A stretch of 64,000 nt of DNA from Paraphysoderma sedebokerense. Its lineage: Eukaryota > Blastocladiomycota > Physodermatomycetes > Physodermatales > Physodermataceae. Below the pieces are notes generated by a model, which did not search any database, was not told the origin of the DNA, and saw only the letters and a list, made by a program, of their open reading frames with translations. How positions within the stretch are numbered: position 1 is the stretch's first letter; every line of letters starts with the position of its first letter. The stretch is from contig JAHLJZ010000103.1 of NCBI GenBank assembly GCA_025602915.1, forward strand, positions 1-64,000, in the 5' to 3' direction. Both the position numbers and the translations under genes were made by a program. Below, in pieces: positions 11,201 to 23,968 of this stretch.

Positions 11201-14200
11201 TTTAACCTCACAATTATTGTTGACGGGCAATCAAATGACCCTTCAACTTACACTCAATTCAAAACTGGGATACCTAACATAGCACCTGTAGCCTTTCCAT
11301 TCAATGATACTTTGGACGAAGATACTTTTTTGATCACTCAGTTACATGTCTACGATGAGAATACCGACGACACGATTCAGGTGTTCATAACATCGGATCC
11401 AACATATGGCACACTTTATCAAGTCACTCGGTTCGGAACCAGAGGCGCTCTAATTGACTCCAACGCATCCTATTCACTTGTGGTGGATTCCATATTCCGG
11501 GTGCTATATGTCCCTCCTCCCAACTTCCACGGCAACGATACTTTTTACTTCAAGGCTGTTGATAAATTGAATGCCGGTAAGTTAATATGAGCTATAACGA
11601 CCCGAAGGAAGCAAACATATTGATTTGATTAATGGCTTCATTTAGAATCGACTATTCAATCGGCGAATCTTACTATTCTACCAGTCCCTGATCCGCCTAG
11701 ACCACTGTCTGATGAGCTCACGACGGATGAAGATACTCCTCTGCTCCTATCATTGACGGCAGAATTTCCTGACACTCCTGGACATCCGAACAATTCTATC
11801 TTGTTGATGTCTCAACCAAATAAAGGAAGGCTGTATTTTACTGTTAATGGGTCCGTTAATCCTCAAAACTGGACGTCAATTGAGGAGTTGCCGGCAGTAA
11901 TGCCCGTGAATTCGAGCATTTTATTTATGCCTGATTCCAATGAACATGGCAATCCGTATACAAAGTTCAATTTCGCTGCGAGTGACGGAAATTTGAATTC
12001 AACAGTTAATGGAACTGTCACCATTATCGTCAAACCCGTCAATGGTAAGTGTTATCTTGTCCATCATACCCGTTTAGCAAGCCTGCATTTTGATTTGATT
12101 AGAATAATTGACCCGATATTACGGCACATATTTAGATCAACCGTACTTCAACAAAAGCTCTGTATCGAATATTACGGCATCCGAAGATCAGGATCAATAC
12201 ATCTTGCTCGATATAGGAGACTTTGACATGGACGGCCGATTAAGCGTAAAAATAAGCGACATTCGAATCAATGGAACCCTATACCATATTGATCGTCAAA
12301 CTGGCCTTAAAAGCTCGTTGGCAATTGGGGAAGGAAGTGAGCTGATCGGCCCTCCATTCCAGGTCGTTTTTGTCCCGAAACAGAACTTCTTCTCAAGTGA
12401 TTTATCGCTTTATCAGCGATTCAATGTTGTAGTTACCGATTTAGCTCCTGGTGGCATCACTTTTGCGGAAAGAGTGGTGTTTCCCGTCGTCTCAGTCAAT
12501 GATGCACCTACATTTTCTTGCGATCCGCCCAACATCGTTTTGCCTCCAGATTTTCTGACCGATAAAAATGGCGTGCGTGAGATCGCGCTGAAGGCTGCGG
12601 ATGTCGACGATAGTAACCTTACTTATTATACGCTGAATTTACCATCAAAGGGAGGATTGTACTCCAGACACGGAGAACGAATTACCGTAGGCAAACCATT
12701 TACGTCACTCGATTTGATTTACCGAGCAGAAAATGCAGGTGGAAGTTCTCCGTTTCCGAATTTTACTATTTTTGCTGTCGATTCGCACGGCTCAAACTCG
12801 GAGCAGTGCACTTTTGTCTTTACTGTAAGCTGTCCTCCAGGTATGCCTTCCGTATTCTTTAAGGATAGATTATCCCGGAGTAATCTCAACAAACTTGACT
12901 GTAGGCCTGTATAACAATATCTTCAAAAATAATACCGGTTCTTTCTGTGAATCTTGTCCTGGTGGTATGTTAACAATATCAGAGCAACAGCGTTGCAACA
13001 ATCTCTAATCCATTGCTTCACTACGTAACAGGTGCGGTTTGCAGGTATATATTTCACTCACAGTAACTAAGCTTTTCAATGTATACTCATAATAGCTTTC
13101 AGTCACGACGGCAATGCTCCTCCTCGCCCACAATTCGGATATTGGAGAAGTGATCAAAACTCTACTTATTTGCCCTGCTTTCCGGTACATTATTCCATTT
13201 TCAGTCGATGTTTCAAGCCGCGCTGCCCGTAACCCTAATGATAACCAATCTTCTCTGAATAGGCTGAGGCTTGCCCTGGCAACAATGAAAATAAATGTTC
13301 CATTGGGTATGATAACACTAGGTGTGGACAATGCAGTAGTGGATATTACCGCCTTGGAGAAAGGTGTTTTGGATGCTCCGGCAGAAGCATCGTTGGTATC
13401 GTCTTGATCGCGCTTTGTCTATTCGTTGTTGGCCCAGTTGTGCTGGTGATATCCCATAGATTCGGTAATGGTCCGAGGTACATACATTTTCATTTCTCAG
13501 GCAGAAAAACGACTCATGTTAACATTTGTAATTCAGTTTTGGAGTTGTGAGCATCGCAATTAACTTCGCGCAAACGATTCTGATTCTTCGTCAATTACAA
13601 CTCGATTGGCCACCAGAATTCCATGCTGTTATTAATGCCATTTCCATCATCAATTTCAATATCGATGTGGCTAGCCCCGAATGTTACTTATTCAACGAGT
13701 CATTAAACTTCAGTTTAAAGCTCAAGTTGTCCTTAGTCGTTCCGTTTATCTTGATTGCCATCAGCTCGTTTATAGTCATTATAGAACCCATTGTTGCGAT
13801 TTTCTTTTTCAGGCGTTCTCAGAAAACAATAGACTCAGAAGAAATCAGTCGGCCCGTACGATTCGCTCGTATCGTCAACATTCTGCTATTATTTGTCTAC
13901 ATGAATGTCGCAACTAATTCATTGGCGCTTTTCGATTGCACATTAGAAAATGACGGGAGGTCCTACTTAGGTTTGATTTCAGGATGTCTGTGAATTTTTC
14001 TACGCAAAGCAGCCTGATCTTGATTACATCCCTTAGACGCAGATCGAAGTCTTATATGTTACGAAGAATGGTGGCGACAGGATCTACTTGTTGCTGCCCC
14101 TGCTGTTTGGTATGTATTCAACATTCCTAAATGATACAGAATGGCTTTAATTTAACATTTCTCTTATGTAGCATCTATGTTTTGGGAATTCCACTTTATT

Positions 14201-14807
14201 TTTCATTAATGTCGTACGCGAGTACACAGACGACAACTTCAAATGCATTTTGGGCGAGATTAAGGAGGGTGTCGAGTAAAATAATGACTCAAGACAATTT
14301 ATTCGAACGAAAATATCAATTTTTTACGGTGATACAACTCTCTCAGAAACTGATAATGGTCATGATCAACATGTTTCTGACAAGGTACCCCTTGTTTGTT
14401 CTCTTGGCGTTCTTTCTGAAATTATGCAGTGCTTAATCTGGACTACCAAATATTTATAAATCATTTGTAATTACAGAAAACCCGGATTGCAGATCATACT
14501 GAATCAGGCTGTCTTGCTGTTATCGTTTCAATTAATTCTCAAGTATAATCCATATAAGTACGTGACACTGAATAGATTGGACCTGCTCGCTCACATTTCG
14601 TCCATCGCAGTCCTTGCGTTGGGACTGCCGTTCTACGTTGATAAAAGCGAAGGGGGTACTTACAAGTCTGCATTAATGGCTATGATATTGACCGTGATCG
14701 TCGGGTTTCTACTCACAGCTGTGGTTGGAATGATCTATGAAATTCAAAAAGGATTGCAGGGAATGAAAGCTCGTTTTACTCGGACAACGAGCATGAAAAA
14801 GCACTAG
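8264..14807 (+). CDS. giant receptor-like surface protein: TIG and cadherin-like repeats, Cys-rich module, multi-pass membrane domain
   Basis: Twenty exons (8264-8559, 8667-8723, 8807-8944, 9019-9944, 10016-10138, 10220-10354, 10417-10564, 10635-10905, 10970-11100, 11164-11576, 11646-12044, 12136-12840, 12905-12964, 13032-13044, 13103-13184, 13263-13477, 13537-13970, 14037-14109, 14172-14384, 14477-14807) join with matching phases to about 1720 residues. A signal peptide (MSPMHYFLFFLCLLLPLSTA) opens a long N-glycosylated ectodomain. IPT/TIG-like segments contain LNVSPLNGAG...FNITIQANNVG and EGYNFGPC. Two or three tandem Ig/cadherin-like repeats follow (PNIAPVAFPFNDTLDEDT; TDEDTPLLLSL; NITASEDQDQYILLDI). 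Next is an ephrin-receptor/TNFR-like cysteine module (FCESCPGGAVC, CSIGYDNTRCGQCSSGYY, RCFGCSG). Roughly eight or nine hydrophobic spans then run from GIVLIALCLFVVGPVVLVI to LTVIVGFLLTAVVGMIYE, with a short basic cytosolic tail. It probably sits at the plasma membrane; ligand and signalling output are unknown. The least certain junction is the donor at 14385. Confidence 0.85.
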
Positions 14808-15122
14808 AAAGTCTGTACCATTAATTACGTAGAAAGCTTGTAAATTATGAATATATGCACTTAGTGTCTAATTTTATCATGGATGGTTTGAATTATATTG
14901 TAATGAGTGGAGGAATAATGATGATTAATAAATATTGTACGAATCTGAGCGTCGTGTTGGCCTCGGCCTCACCAAAACTTGAAAGTGGAATCTTTGTTCC
15001 TCTTTTCTCGAATCTGATTCAAATTACCATCTATCTCCACTTTGACATCATTATAACCACTTTTGTCGTCTTAGCACATATTCTACCGTTACACTCTCCA
15101 ATAATACTGCACTCTTATCATC
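14808..15122. other. short intergenic spacer
   Basis: Lies between two genes on the same strand and should hold the receptor terminator and the RPN7 promoter. No distinct motif stands out. Confidence 0.4.
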
Positions 15123-16835
15123 ATGGCCGGCGAACCGATCCCAAAAATCCCAAACCTTGACCTCGCGCAACACAAATTCATTCTACAGTCGGGTCCGAAA
15201 GATGCGCAAACCGATGCAAAGAACAAACTGTGGAAAGAGATACAAGACAAAAGTATATATATGTGATCTTTCTGATTCTTCAATTCTTTCCCTCTCCTCG
15301 TATTGGTGTGAACGCGACATCCTGATGCAAGAACGAATACGTCATCACGACTTGGGTCTCTGGATATGAATTCTAACAGCGATAATTCTCTTTCGATTCG
15401 TTGATTTATTTGTTATGAAAATGCTTTCAACGTTATTGCATAGATATGGCTCCCTACTACATTCATATCTGTGAAGACTTGAAAATCCCAGTTGACCAAG
15501 CTCTGCTTAGTCGAATGCAGAAAGCTAATACCGATGAATTAGCAAATCTGGACGACAAGATTGAAGATGCTGAAAAGAATTTAGGAGAGACAGAACTATC
15601 GGATGCGTTGATAAAAAAAGCTGAATACTATACCGAAATTGGGGATAAGGTTTCTTCATTTTCTTGTGTTTGCGTGGGATAATCTGTTTGTTTTTGCTAA
15701 TCGAATGTGGAATGTCCACGGTGTATCGTATTCGAAAATAGGAAAAGGCTCTGAGTGCTTACAGAATCGCATTCGAAAAGACACCTACATTAGGACATCG
15801 TATTGATATAATCTTTTCGATGATGCGTATTGGGTTTTTCTTCACCGATAACGACGAAATCAGTCGCCAAATAGAGAAAGCAAAGAGGTAATTTTTATGC
15901 TGAATCGTTTAATTCATTTATTTTTTGCCTTAATATTAAATAAACAATTCTAGTCTGATCGAGGAAGGAGGTGACTGGGATCGTCGTAACCGTTTGAAAG
16001 TGTACGAAGGTTTATACCGGCTCACCATTCGCGACTTCAGCACCGCAGCCACCCTGTTGCTGGATACCTTGTCAACGTTTACATCTGTTGAATTGATGGA
16101 GTACAAAGATTTTGTGAAATATGCTGTGTTGGCAGCATTGATCTCCTTGAAGAGACCAGATATTAAGAAGAAGGTGAACATTTGAGTTGAAAGAATATTT
16201 ATACTGATCAAATACTAATGAGTAAGTCAGGTTCTTGATGCTCCAGAAATTCTCGAAGTTATTCATGAAATTCCGAATCTTGAAGACTACATGAGATCAC
16301 TGTACGAATGTAAATATTCTAAATTCTTTGAATCACTCGGTACGTTTGTGTTTCCATTTGGGTCATGTTTGGTGTTCAGTCAGTCATAGCATTCTGAAAA
16401 TTGCCATGTTGATCAACTGCAGCCGCTATCGAACCAACTCTCCGTAACGATCGTTACTTTAACGCTCATTATCGCTTCTACGTGCGTGAAATGAGAATCA
16501 TTGCTTACGCTCAGTTACTGGAATCTTACCGCTCATTAACGATTGATTCAATGGCACAAAGTTTCGGAGTTACCAATGATTTCATCGATAGGTAAACGCA
16601 TTCTTAGTTTCAAGTTTGTTCAATGAAGATGTATTGATATATTTCGCTTTTATGCTGCAGTGATCTGTCCAAATTTATTGCTGCCGGTCGTCTGAACTGT
16701 GTTATCGACAAAGTGAATGGGATAGTCGAAACCAATCGCCCTGATGCTAAAAACCATCAATATCAAGTCGTGATTAAACAGGGAGATTTGTTGCTCAATA
16801 GAATTCAGAATTTGAGTAGAATCATCAACGTCTAA
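15123..16835 (+). CDS. RPN7: 26S proteasome regulatory subunit RPN7 (PSMD6 homologue)
   Basis: Lid subunit of the 19S regulatory particle, which recognises and deubiquitinates substrates in cytosol and nucleus. The start is [12 protein letters not shown] at 15123. The first intron (phase 1, donor GTATAT near 15252) joins to [15 protein letters not shown]. Seven exons give about 390 residues, the usual RPN7 length. The RPN7 domain is clear ([69 protein letters not shown]). The C-terminal PCI domain follows ([55 protein letters not shown]), ending LSRIINV. Nothing is missing. It converges with QNG1 on the opposite strand, 322 nt away. Confidence 0.95.
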
Positions 16836-17157
16836 AATTGTGCTCGGGTGACAGTAGGATTGGGTGTGACTCACTTAATGATGGGAAGAGTAGGAAATTG
16901 GATGACCATCAAAACAAGCCATGTCCGAGGATGGTGGGGTTAGCTGAATAAAAGAAGAGGTTTTCCGTCTCTACCCTGATTAGATATCTTCCGATATGCA
17001 ACATATCATTTGGAGCACATTTAGATAACGCATTAGTTTTATCAACAGCATATTTTACACAACTACACAATTTAGAGTTGATTGCATTAAGAATTTCGAT
17101 ACAGTCGCTTGACAAAGCTAATGCTACTGGAATCAGCACAATTGATAATCATGCGGA
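16836..17157. other. convergent 3' region of RPN7 and QNG1
   Basis: Holds the 3' ends of two convergent genes. A 76-codon minus-strand open frame here is not linked to QNG1, whose stop lies just upstream of it at 17158, and has no domain. Confidence 0.45.
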
Positions 17158-18932
17158 CTAATAAAACATTGTCCTCGTTCTATGAATTGGGATCTTCTCT
17201 AATTCCTCTGAATGTCTTTTCGCGTAATCCCTACGTAGGGTAAGCAAATAAATAATGCGTTAGATTTCACATATGCCATCCCTCTCTCAGAACAGTTTCG
17301 CCAATGAATAACAGAAAAGGAGGAAGTCAGACACAAACCATACAAAGAAATCAATCAAGATGGCATTCAATTCTTCCTTTTTCACACCTTGTATGTCACC
17401 ATTCTCAATCAGCTTTATCATACGGTTTTTGACCAGCTCAATACTCCATATGGAGTTTCCTCGTATCTCTATTTCGTAAGGGTGTCCGGCCGGAATAGGA
17501 GTGTGGGAGGTGAGGTGCGTATAGAGAGTAGGGGAGTACGACAGGAGGTTGAAATGAAGAAGGGCTTGAGGGACTATGGAATGTATGAATATGTCAATGT
17601 GAAGCGTAATGACAATATAAGAAAAGAAGACAGATACCGCGGTAGTCAGCAAACATAGTAATTGTTGCAATATCATGGAATCCCCCGTATGATTGTCCTT
17701 CAAAACATGCCCTATAGATAACAAAGCATATCCGACATAATTTAATGAATATATTGCGGTCAACCTGTGTCAAAACTGAACCAAGTTCCTAACTCACCAC
17801 AAATCCGCGACCAATATCTGGACCCGTTTATAAATATAGACTATATTTGAAAGAAAGAGAAATCACATAAATAGTTAGCAAGCTGGGGAAGTGAATGTAG
17901 AACGCCCTCACAATATGGCCTCTACCTTTTCGATCGCAGAACTCGTACTCGTCTCTGAAAGTTGGGAAATTCTCGACTACTGTGTCAATTAACCGTTGAC
18001 AGCTTTTGTTTGTTTGCTTGATGCAATTAACGAATGAGCCATCGAATTTCTGAATTGCTTATGTTAGAAAACTTGGTCTGTCCATCTCGGATCTTAGGTA
18101 AAATGTAAGCCGGAAAGTTAACCTCGCAAAGCACCTTCCCTGCGTGCTTAATTGCAGATATCCTTTCTTGGAGAAATGATATTTTAGTCGAAGTATCGGA
18201 TCGAAATACATTTTCTAGTTCTTCCTCACTGGCACTACACATGTACTGTGGTGACGTTATTGGGACTCCCTCGTCTAAAGCTGAATTTAACATCAACGGT
18301 TTTTAGCGAGCGGAAGATCGAAGTGCAAAAATATTTAGGTGATTACCTCGGTTGATAGCAGCACACAAAGACCAGTATCCTGTGTACTTTTTCCCTGTGT
18401 ACGACACTGCATACGGAATATCGTTATCGGAGAAGAAGCTAAAATTCATCAGATCGAGGAAGAAGATCCTAGGGACAATGTAAGTATTACAATCGACGTT
18501 AATTCTTAGACCAGTCGAATAATAATTAGAGATGTCATATCAAAAATTTTAATTCTTACCAATTGACTGTCGCCTCAGTATTCTCTTTGGGATGTAATTC
18601 GTTATCTTTCCATTTCGAGGGGTCGTATTTCTGCGATATCATTTCCTGAAGGATCTGAAAGTATCGTATCGTGAGCACAACTTGCAGCTGGCACAAATGA
18701 GCTTCACATTTCTTACTTTTATAGCAGCCGATTCGATACCTTGCGCCGGAATTGAGACATCTTGGCTATTCTGTTGTGTTTAGTTGTTGGTAACAATAAA
18801 TAATGTAAATAAACCAATGTAATCGACGGACTCGACATTCTTTATCCGATAGACTACAGGTATTGATATCGTAGAACAAATTATATTTACCTGGTGTATG
18901 AATTCAGCACTTTCAATTACTCGATTTGCCAT
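17158..18932 (-). CDS. QNG1: queuosine 5'-phosphate N-glycosylase/hydrolase (queuosine salvage, DUF2419 family)
   Basis: Releases queuine base from queuosine nucleotide so that it can be reinserted into tRNA. Ten exons join in phase: 18932-18891, 18770-18717, 18654-18560, 18468-18347, 18280-18123, 18049-17926, 17840-17798, 17711-17638, 17573-17339 and 17230-17158. Family hallmarks are INSQDVSIPAQGIESAA-like start, [123 protein letters not shown] and the terminal DYAKRHSEELEKIPIHRTRT block ending in Tyr. The length, about 340 residues, is normal for the family. It shares a 307-nt divergent promoter region with lipoyl synthase. Several introns are in frame, so naive translation yields false longer exons with stretches of hydrophobic sequence; the spliced model removes them. 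Confidence 0.95.
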
Positions 18933-19239
18933 TTTTAATTATAGATAAGGCACATAACTCAATAAAATGATACGATTTTTAGACGATGAAAGTTCTTCTG
19001 CGTGATCTGAATCGCTCTCCTTAATCAGCGCCCTCGCCGGAATCATCTCTTTCCAAAATTCATCCATCAGCCAGTGAGCGAAGAAGGAATATCGGCCTCC
19101 GTCTGTTTAGAATCTGTCTTATCTGACAGAAAGTAGCTTTTCGCAACTGATATTTTATTAATACTTCGCCTTAATCTTGAAACAAATTTTTCGGCCGATA
19201 AATTTTCCACCCACCTAAATTACTACCAACCAGATATCA
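18933..19239. promoter_or_regulatory. bidirectional promoter region, QNG1 / lipoyl synthase
   Basis: The two start codons are head to head 307 nt apart with no room for another gene, so both promoters must lie here or overlap the genes. No canonical TATA box is obvious; the region has A/T-rich tracts around 19140-19200. Confidence 0.5.
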
Positions 19240-21179
19240 ATGCTCCCTCTCTCATCTGCAGCATATTTTATCTCGCCGTCCCTCCGCCTGGCATCTGTCA
19301 GATATGCTAGTAATGTGGTTCTTCAAGGGTCAATCGTACGTCTCACATAATCCATTTTTCAAGCTTGTTAAGTTGGCCCTGACATTACTTGACTCTGACT
19401 TATTTTATTTGTTATTAATTGTCATGTATTTGAAATTACTGTATTAAAACGGTACTATTATACATTATCCGATTAAATTACCTTCAAACCAGATCACTGG
19501 CCGCAAAATATCGCAGACCGAGTCACCTTCTCCGGAACGATCGTCTAAGCTGAAAGAGTTCTCTAAAAGATTACAAGAAGGGCCGCTGTTAGGAGACTTT
19601 GTTGGAGGATCGACATCTGAAGATACGTTGTCTATTGAGGAATCCTTGCAGCTCAATACTCCACCGAAAGGGCTTGATCAGGATACACCATTGACTGGCG
19701 CTATGCTTAGGAGAAAAAATCAGTACGTTGATTCGTTCCGATGATATAGTAGTCAGAGAGCGGATGATGTTAGGGTAGACATGTAAGAATAGGTTGACCA
19801 AATCTGTTTTTCTTGCCATACAGCGTCAGACTTCCAGAATGGTTGAAGACAGATATCCCAGTAGGCAAGAACTACGCTAAAATAAAAAGAGATTTGCGAG
19901 GTTTAAATCTTCATACTGTACGTTTATGCGTTCATTCATCATTCATTTATTCTTTTTTTCTATGTATTGTGGACGCTGACCTTATACTCCACTTTCTACT
20001 CATCTCTAAACAGGTCTGCGAAGAAGCGAAGTGCCCGAACATTGGGGACTGTTGGGGCGGAGGTGAACATCAAACTGCAACAGCAACCATCATGGTGAGA
20101 TTAAGTATATATCAATGTTTTCCCTACAAGCGATATTCATACGATTTTTTCTAGCTCATGGGTGACGAATGTACCCGAGGCTGTCGCTTCTGTTCGGTCA
20201 AAACAAATCGAAAACCCAAACCTCTGGATCCTATGGAACCCGAAAATACAGCAGAAGCAATATCTAGGTGGGGTCTGGACTATGTAGTTTTGACTAGTGT
20301 AGACAGAGATGGTAAGAATTATTATTTGTTTCTGGCTTCCTTTTGTTCGGTTTTGGCGATTTGTCGTTGATAACTGATAATGTGATTTCCTTGCCTCTCC
20401 GTTCCTCTTCATTGATTTCAAATAAAATTGGAAAGACCTGGCGGACGGTGGAGCTGCCCATTTCGCTTCGACGGTTCAACTGATAAAGCAAAAGTAGGTT
20501 TCTGATTGTTCTTGGGCGGTCCATCTTCCCTAATTACTATTTCGGAATTCTCACCCTGTAAACTTACCATTCAAGGGCTCCGCAAATTCTAGTAGAATGT
20601 TTAACAGGAGACTACCAAGGACACCTACCCTCTGTCGCACATGTCGCAAAATCAGGTCTAGATGTATACGCCCACAACATCGAAACCGTTGAATCACTTA
20701 CCCCATTTGTTCGCGATCGTCGAGCAACATATCGACAGTCTCTTTCCGTATTATCGCACGCCAAAAAGTCCAATCCTCACTTGATCACAAAATCTTCAAT
20801 TATGTTAGGATGTGGTGAAACTTATGCTGAAATTCTCCAAGCTTTGAAAGATTTGAGATCTGAAAATGTCGATGTTGTAACATTGGGACAATACATGCGT
20901 CCTACGAAGAAGCATATGAAAGTAGATCGTTACGTTCATCCGGATGAATTTAAAGAATGGGAAAATGAGGCCAAAAGATTGGGATTCCTGTATGTTGCTA
21001 GTGGTCCGCTGGTGAGGAGTAGTTATAAGGCCGGTGAATTCTTCATCAAGAATGTATTAGAAAAAAGAAAAGGGTTAGGGTTGAATTCGGATTTAGGTTC
21101 GAGTAGTCAAAGTGGGGCGAATTTTGGGAATGAAGACAGAAAATTAATTAATGGTTTGGGCGCCGAAAACAGGGCATAA
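19240..21179 (+). CDS. LIP5: lipoyl synthase, mitochondrial
   Basis: Radical-SAM enzyme that inserts two sulphurs into octanoyl groups on lipoyl domains (pyruvate and 2-oxoglutarate dehydrogenases, glycine cleavage H protein). Seven exons join in phase: 19240-19335, 19493-19722, 19824-19917, 20014-20094, 20155-20311, 20436-20493 and 20576-21179. The N terminus is a typical mitochondrial presequence ([15 protein letters not shown]). The auxiliary cluster motif [12 protein letters not shown] and the radical-SAM motif CTRGCRFC are both intact. Also present are [72 protein letters not shown]. The last 40 residues are a Gly/Asn/Ser-rich extension not seen in compact family members. The gene converges with PheRS beta, 276 nt away. 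Confidence 0.96.
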
Positions 21180-21455
21180 AATTACAATGTTTATTGAAGG
21201 GCAAAACAATTAATATCTGTAGACAGTTGTAGTAATGTTATTTTGAATTTTGGTGTTTGATGTGAACTGTTAATGAAGAATGCTGTTGCATAACGCCACC
21301 ACATTAGGTGCTCAGTTGGAACCAGTCAGCGTCAAGGAATAAAATGCCGTCGAATCTAATTCATACAACTTTATTTTTTCCGTTCATCTCGCTTCGTCCT
21401 TGTCCACTCCAGTAGCTGTCACTTACTTCCTCTATCAAGTACGCAGATTAATCGT

Positions 21456-23968
21456 TTACAAGAACGGCTCAACGTTCAACTCAATAGCACTACAAGGGTA
21501 CACAATTTCAAATTTCTCTAATACTTCTGGGTGTAAAATTCCAAAATTGCCGACCACACGGTTATTATAATATATTGCAGCACGGCGACCTGGGAAATAG
21601 GTGGGGTCTGATACGTTTGATGTACCGATTAGATGTCATCATAAATGACCCTGCGTTAGATACTGGCGGCGATGAAAGTATCAAAATGAAAAGAAAGAGG
21701 AGATAAAGTTGCATACGTTCTGATTCACTAATGTAGTAACCACCAGTTTCGCCTCGAGCGACACGAGAAATGTTAAGCATAGCCATCAATCGATCTAGAA
21801 GACCATGGATGACCTATTGACAAGAAACCAAGCGGCAAGGACATTACTTAGTCACGCATTGTATTGCGCAGTGTCTAATCTGATAACCAACCTCAAATCC
21901 ACTCATCTTATTACAATACAAAGCGCAAAGGTGTCGTTCATTTCTTGCTCTTCGTTCTAACTTGTCATCTTTGAAGACTACATCGCTAACTTCAAAAATT
22001 TTAATTGGCAATGAATGCTTTTTGTTCCACTGAGTTGTTTTTAGGATGCCAGGTAACAACGATGTCCGGACGACTTGATATTCTGCGGTCTTGGGGTTGG
22101 CAAGTTTCACTGCTGTGTTGTTGTCGTCTTTGAGGCGCAAATTGGCGAAGTTTTCGTCATGAGAGCACTGAGGAAGTCGAAAATGAGTTATTATAGTAAT
22201 GGCCGAATGGAAAACATATTATCGACGAACCAAGATCAGTGGTAATACTTCGGAGAATCCGGCCAAGGCCATCTCTCTTCTCAATAAGTCACTCAGTTTG
22301 TTAATTGGTAAAGGAGCACCAATAGTGTTCGTCTTGGGAACTGTTCTCGGAATTTTGTTATATCCATATGCTATAGCTACATCTTCCATGATATCACATT
22401 CATGAAGAATGTCAGATCTTGTAATGGGAACTTTAACCGTTAGGTGTTTCTGATCGGCGTCGACTGACGCATCGAGAGACATTCGATTAAGATATGAAAC
22501 AACTTCGTCGTTCGACAGTTTTGCACCAACGCATGATGTGATGTAATTAATGTTGGCCTTCATGACGCGCGGAGCGACATCGGGATAAACATGTTTAGAT
22601 CCATCGGGATAAACCACTTCAACTTGTTCCACACTGAAAGATAGTGTAGAGATTAGCAAAGGCGAAAGCACTACTTCTACCACAAAAACAAGCAAGTGAT
22701 AAGACGTACGCGTACTTGTCACCGCAATACTCTGAAAAATTAGCAATAATGGTGTTCAAAACAATTTTGGCCTTCGTCAAGTCGGTTGCCGTACATTCAA
22801 TAAATACATTCTTCGTTTTCAACGATATCTTTGAATGTTCACCGTTGATGATCGGCGGTAACGAGCAAACAACTCTATTGGCATCCAAGACAACTGGATA
22901 AACAGGAGAATCACGAATGATTGGCAAAAATTTCGATAATCGTTTGTCGGCTTCATAAAATTGCATGAGTTGATTGCCGTCCATCACTTGAGTTTGATTA
23001 AGCGGCTTGAATTTGATATCAGCAGGTGGAAGGGCCTCATAAGTGAAAGGTCCTTTGATAGTATCGTAATCGTGGGTGCCGATAGCTACGAGTGTTCGTT
23101 TACGGCAGATATTGTTGTGGAGCTTTTCTTGAAGATCAATGAAACTATTATACGAATCTTCGGTAAAAGTGATGTTGCGAAGTATGGCGCCGACAATATG
23201 GGGACGTAGAGGCGAAGTCTTTCATAAATCGAATTGTGAGTCGCAATTACTTCAGGACAATCATTCGCAAAGTTCATACCTCTTTCTTGATTTGAATCCT
23301 TTCCAGTGATCCCTTCGCTGCTGGAGAAATCTTATACATGGGGGGTTGCGTTTTTCCTTGAAAGATTTTCAAGGCACGAGCGATTCCTTCGGGACAGAGC
23401 AGATCGTATCTAGACATGTGGAGGTAAATTCAGAAAAAAATCTTGGCTAACATAGATATTATCAAGATCTGCTATACCGATTGGCGGGGATATCAATTTT
23501 ATAAAGGGGTCGATCTGAGAGACCCTGGGCCTTCGCGGCGGCTTCCCCAATTTGTTCAATGGCCATAGCTAATTCGGAAGTCTATAGAGTAATTAATTGA
23601 TCGATCAATTCATGTCGGTGCAATGAATAGAAAATAATAGAATAAAGCATGAATTAAATGATATGCTTAATGTGCCATGGAAACTAAACATTGACGAAAA
23701 CATCGCCACAACAAAAATCGAAAACATTAGGACAAGAGCGGCAGAAACCATACATCTTCTTCCAATTCAATACCGAATTCGAAACATAATTCTCGAAATT
23801 CTTCGGTCGCTAACAGGAGTAACAACATGAGTAGGATTTTTCAATTAACATCAGAGGCGACAGGTTAATGACACAATACGATCAACATAACGAACAAATA
23901 GTTAACATACAGTATTTTCTGCCCAATACTGAGAAGAGGTATTCTTGATCAACGTTTACTGTAGGCAT
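21456..23968 (-). CDS. FRS1: phenylalanyl-tRNA synthetase beta subunit, cytosolic
   Basis: Beta chain of the alpha2-beta2 PheRS that charges tRNA-Phe in the cytosol. The gene opens with [19 protein letters not shown] (ATG 23968), the standard eukaryotic start, and ends [17 protein letters not shown] with stop at 21456, also the standard ending. Exons in between read [141 protein letters not shown] and [13 protein letters not shown]. These are the B3/B4 editing, B5 and catalytic-core segments in order. About eight introns interrupt it. No missing segment was noticed, though I did not fix every splice site. Confidence 0.92.

Noticed and set aside
16909-17139. 76-codon minus-strand frame after QNG1
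   Set aside because: Lies beyond the QNG1 stop, has no domain and is within the convergent 3' region.
17287-17763. 158-codon unspliced minus-strand frame with apparent membrane segments
   Set aside because: It reads through QNG1 introns; splicing gives the expected WACFEGQ...MFADYR text and removes the false hydrophobic segments.
23590-23612. AT-rich palindrome around TTGATCGATCAA
   Set aside because: Short, inside a PheRS beta intron, and expected by chance in A/T-rich intronic sequence.
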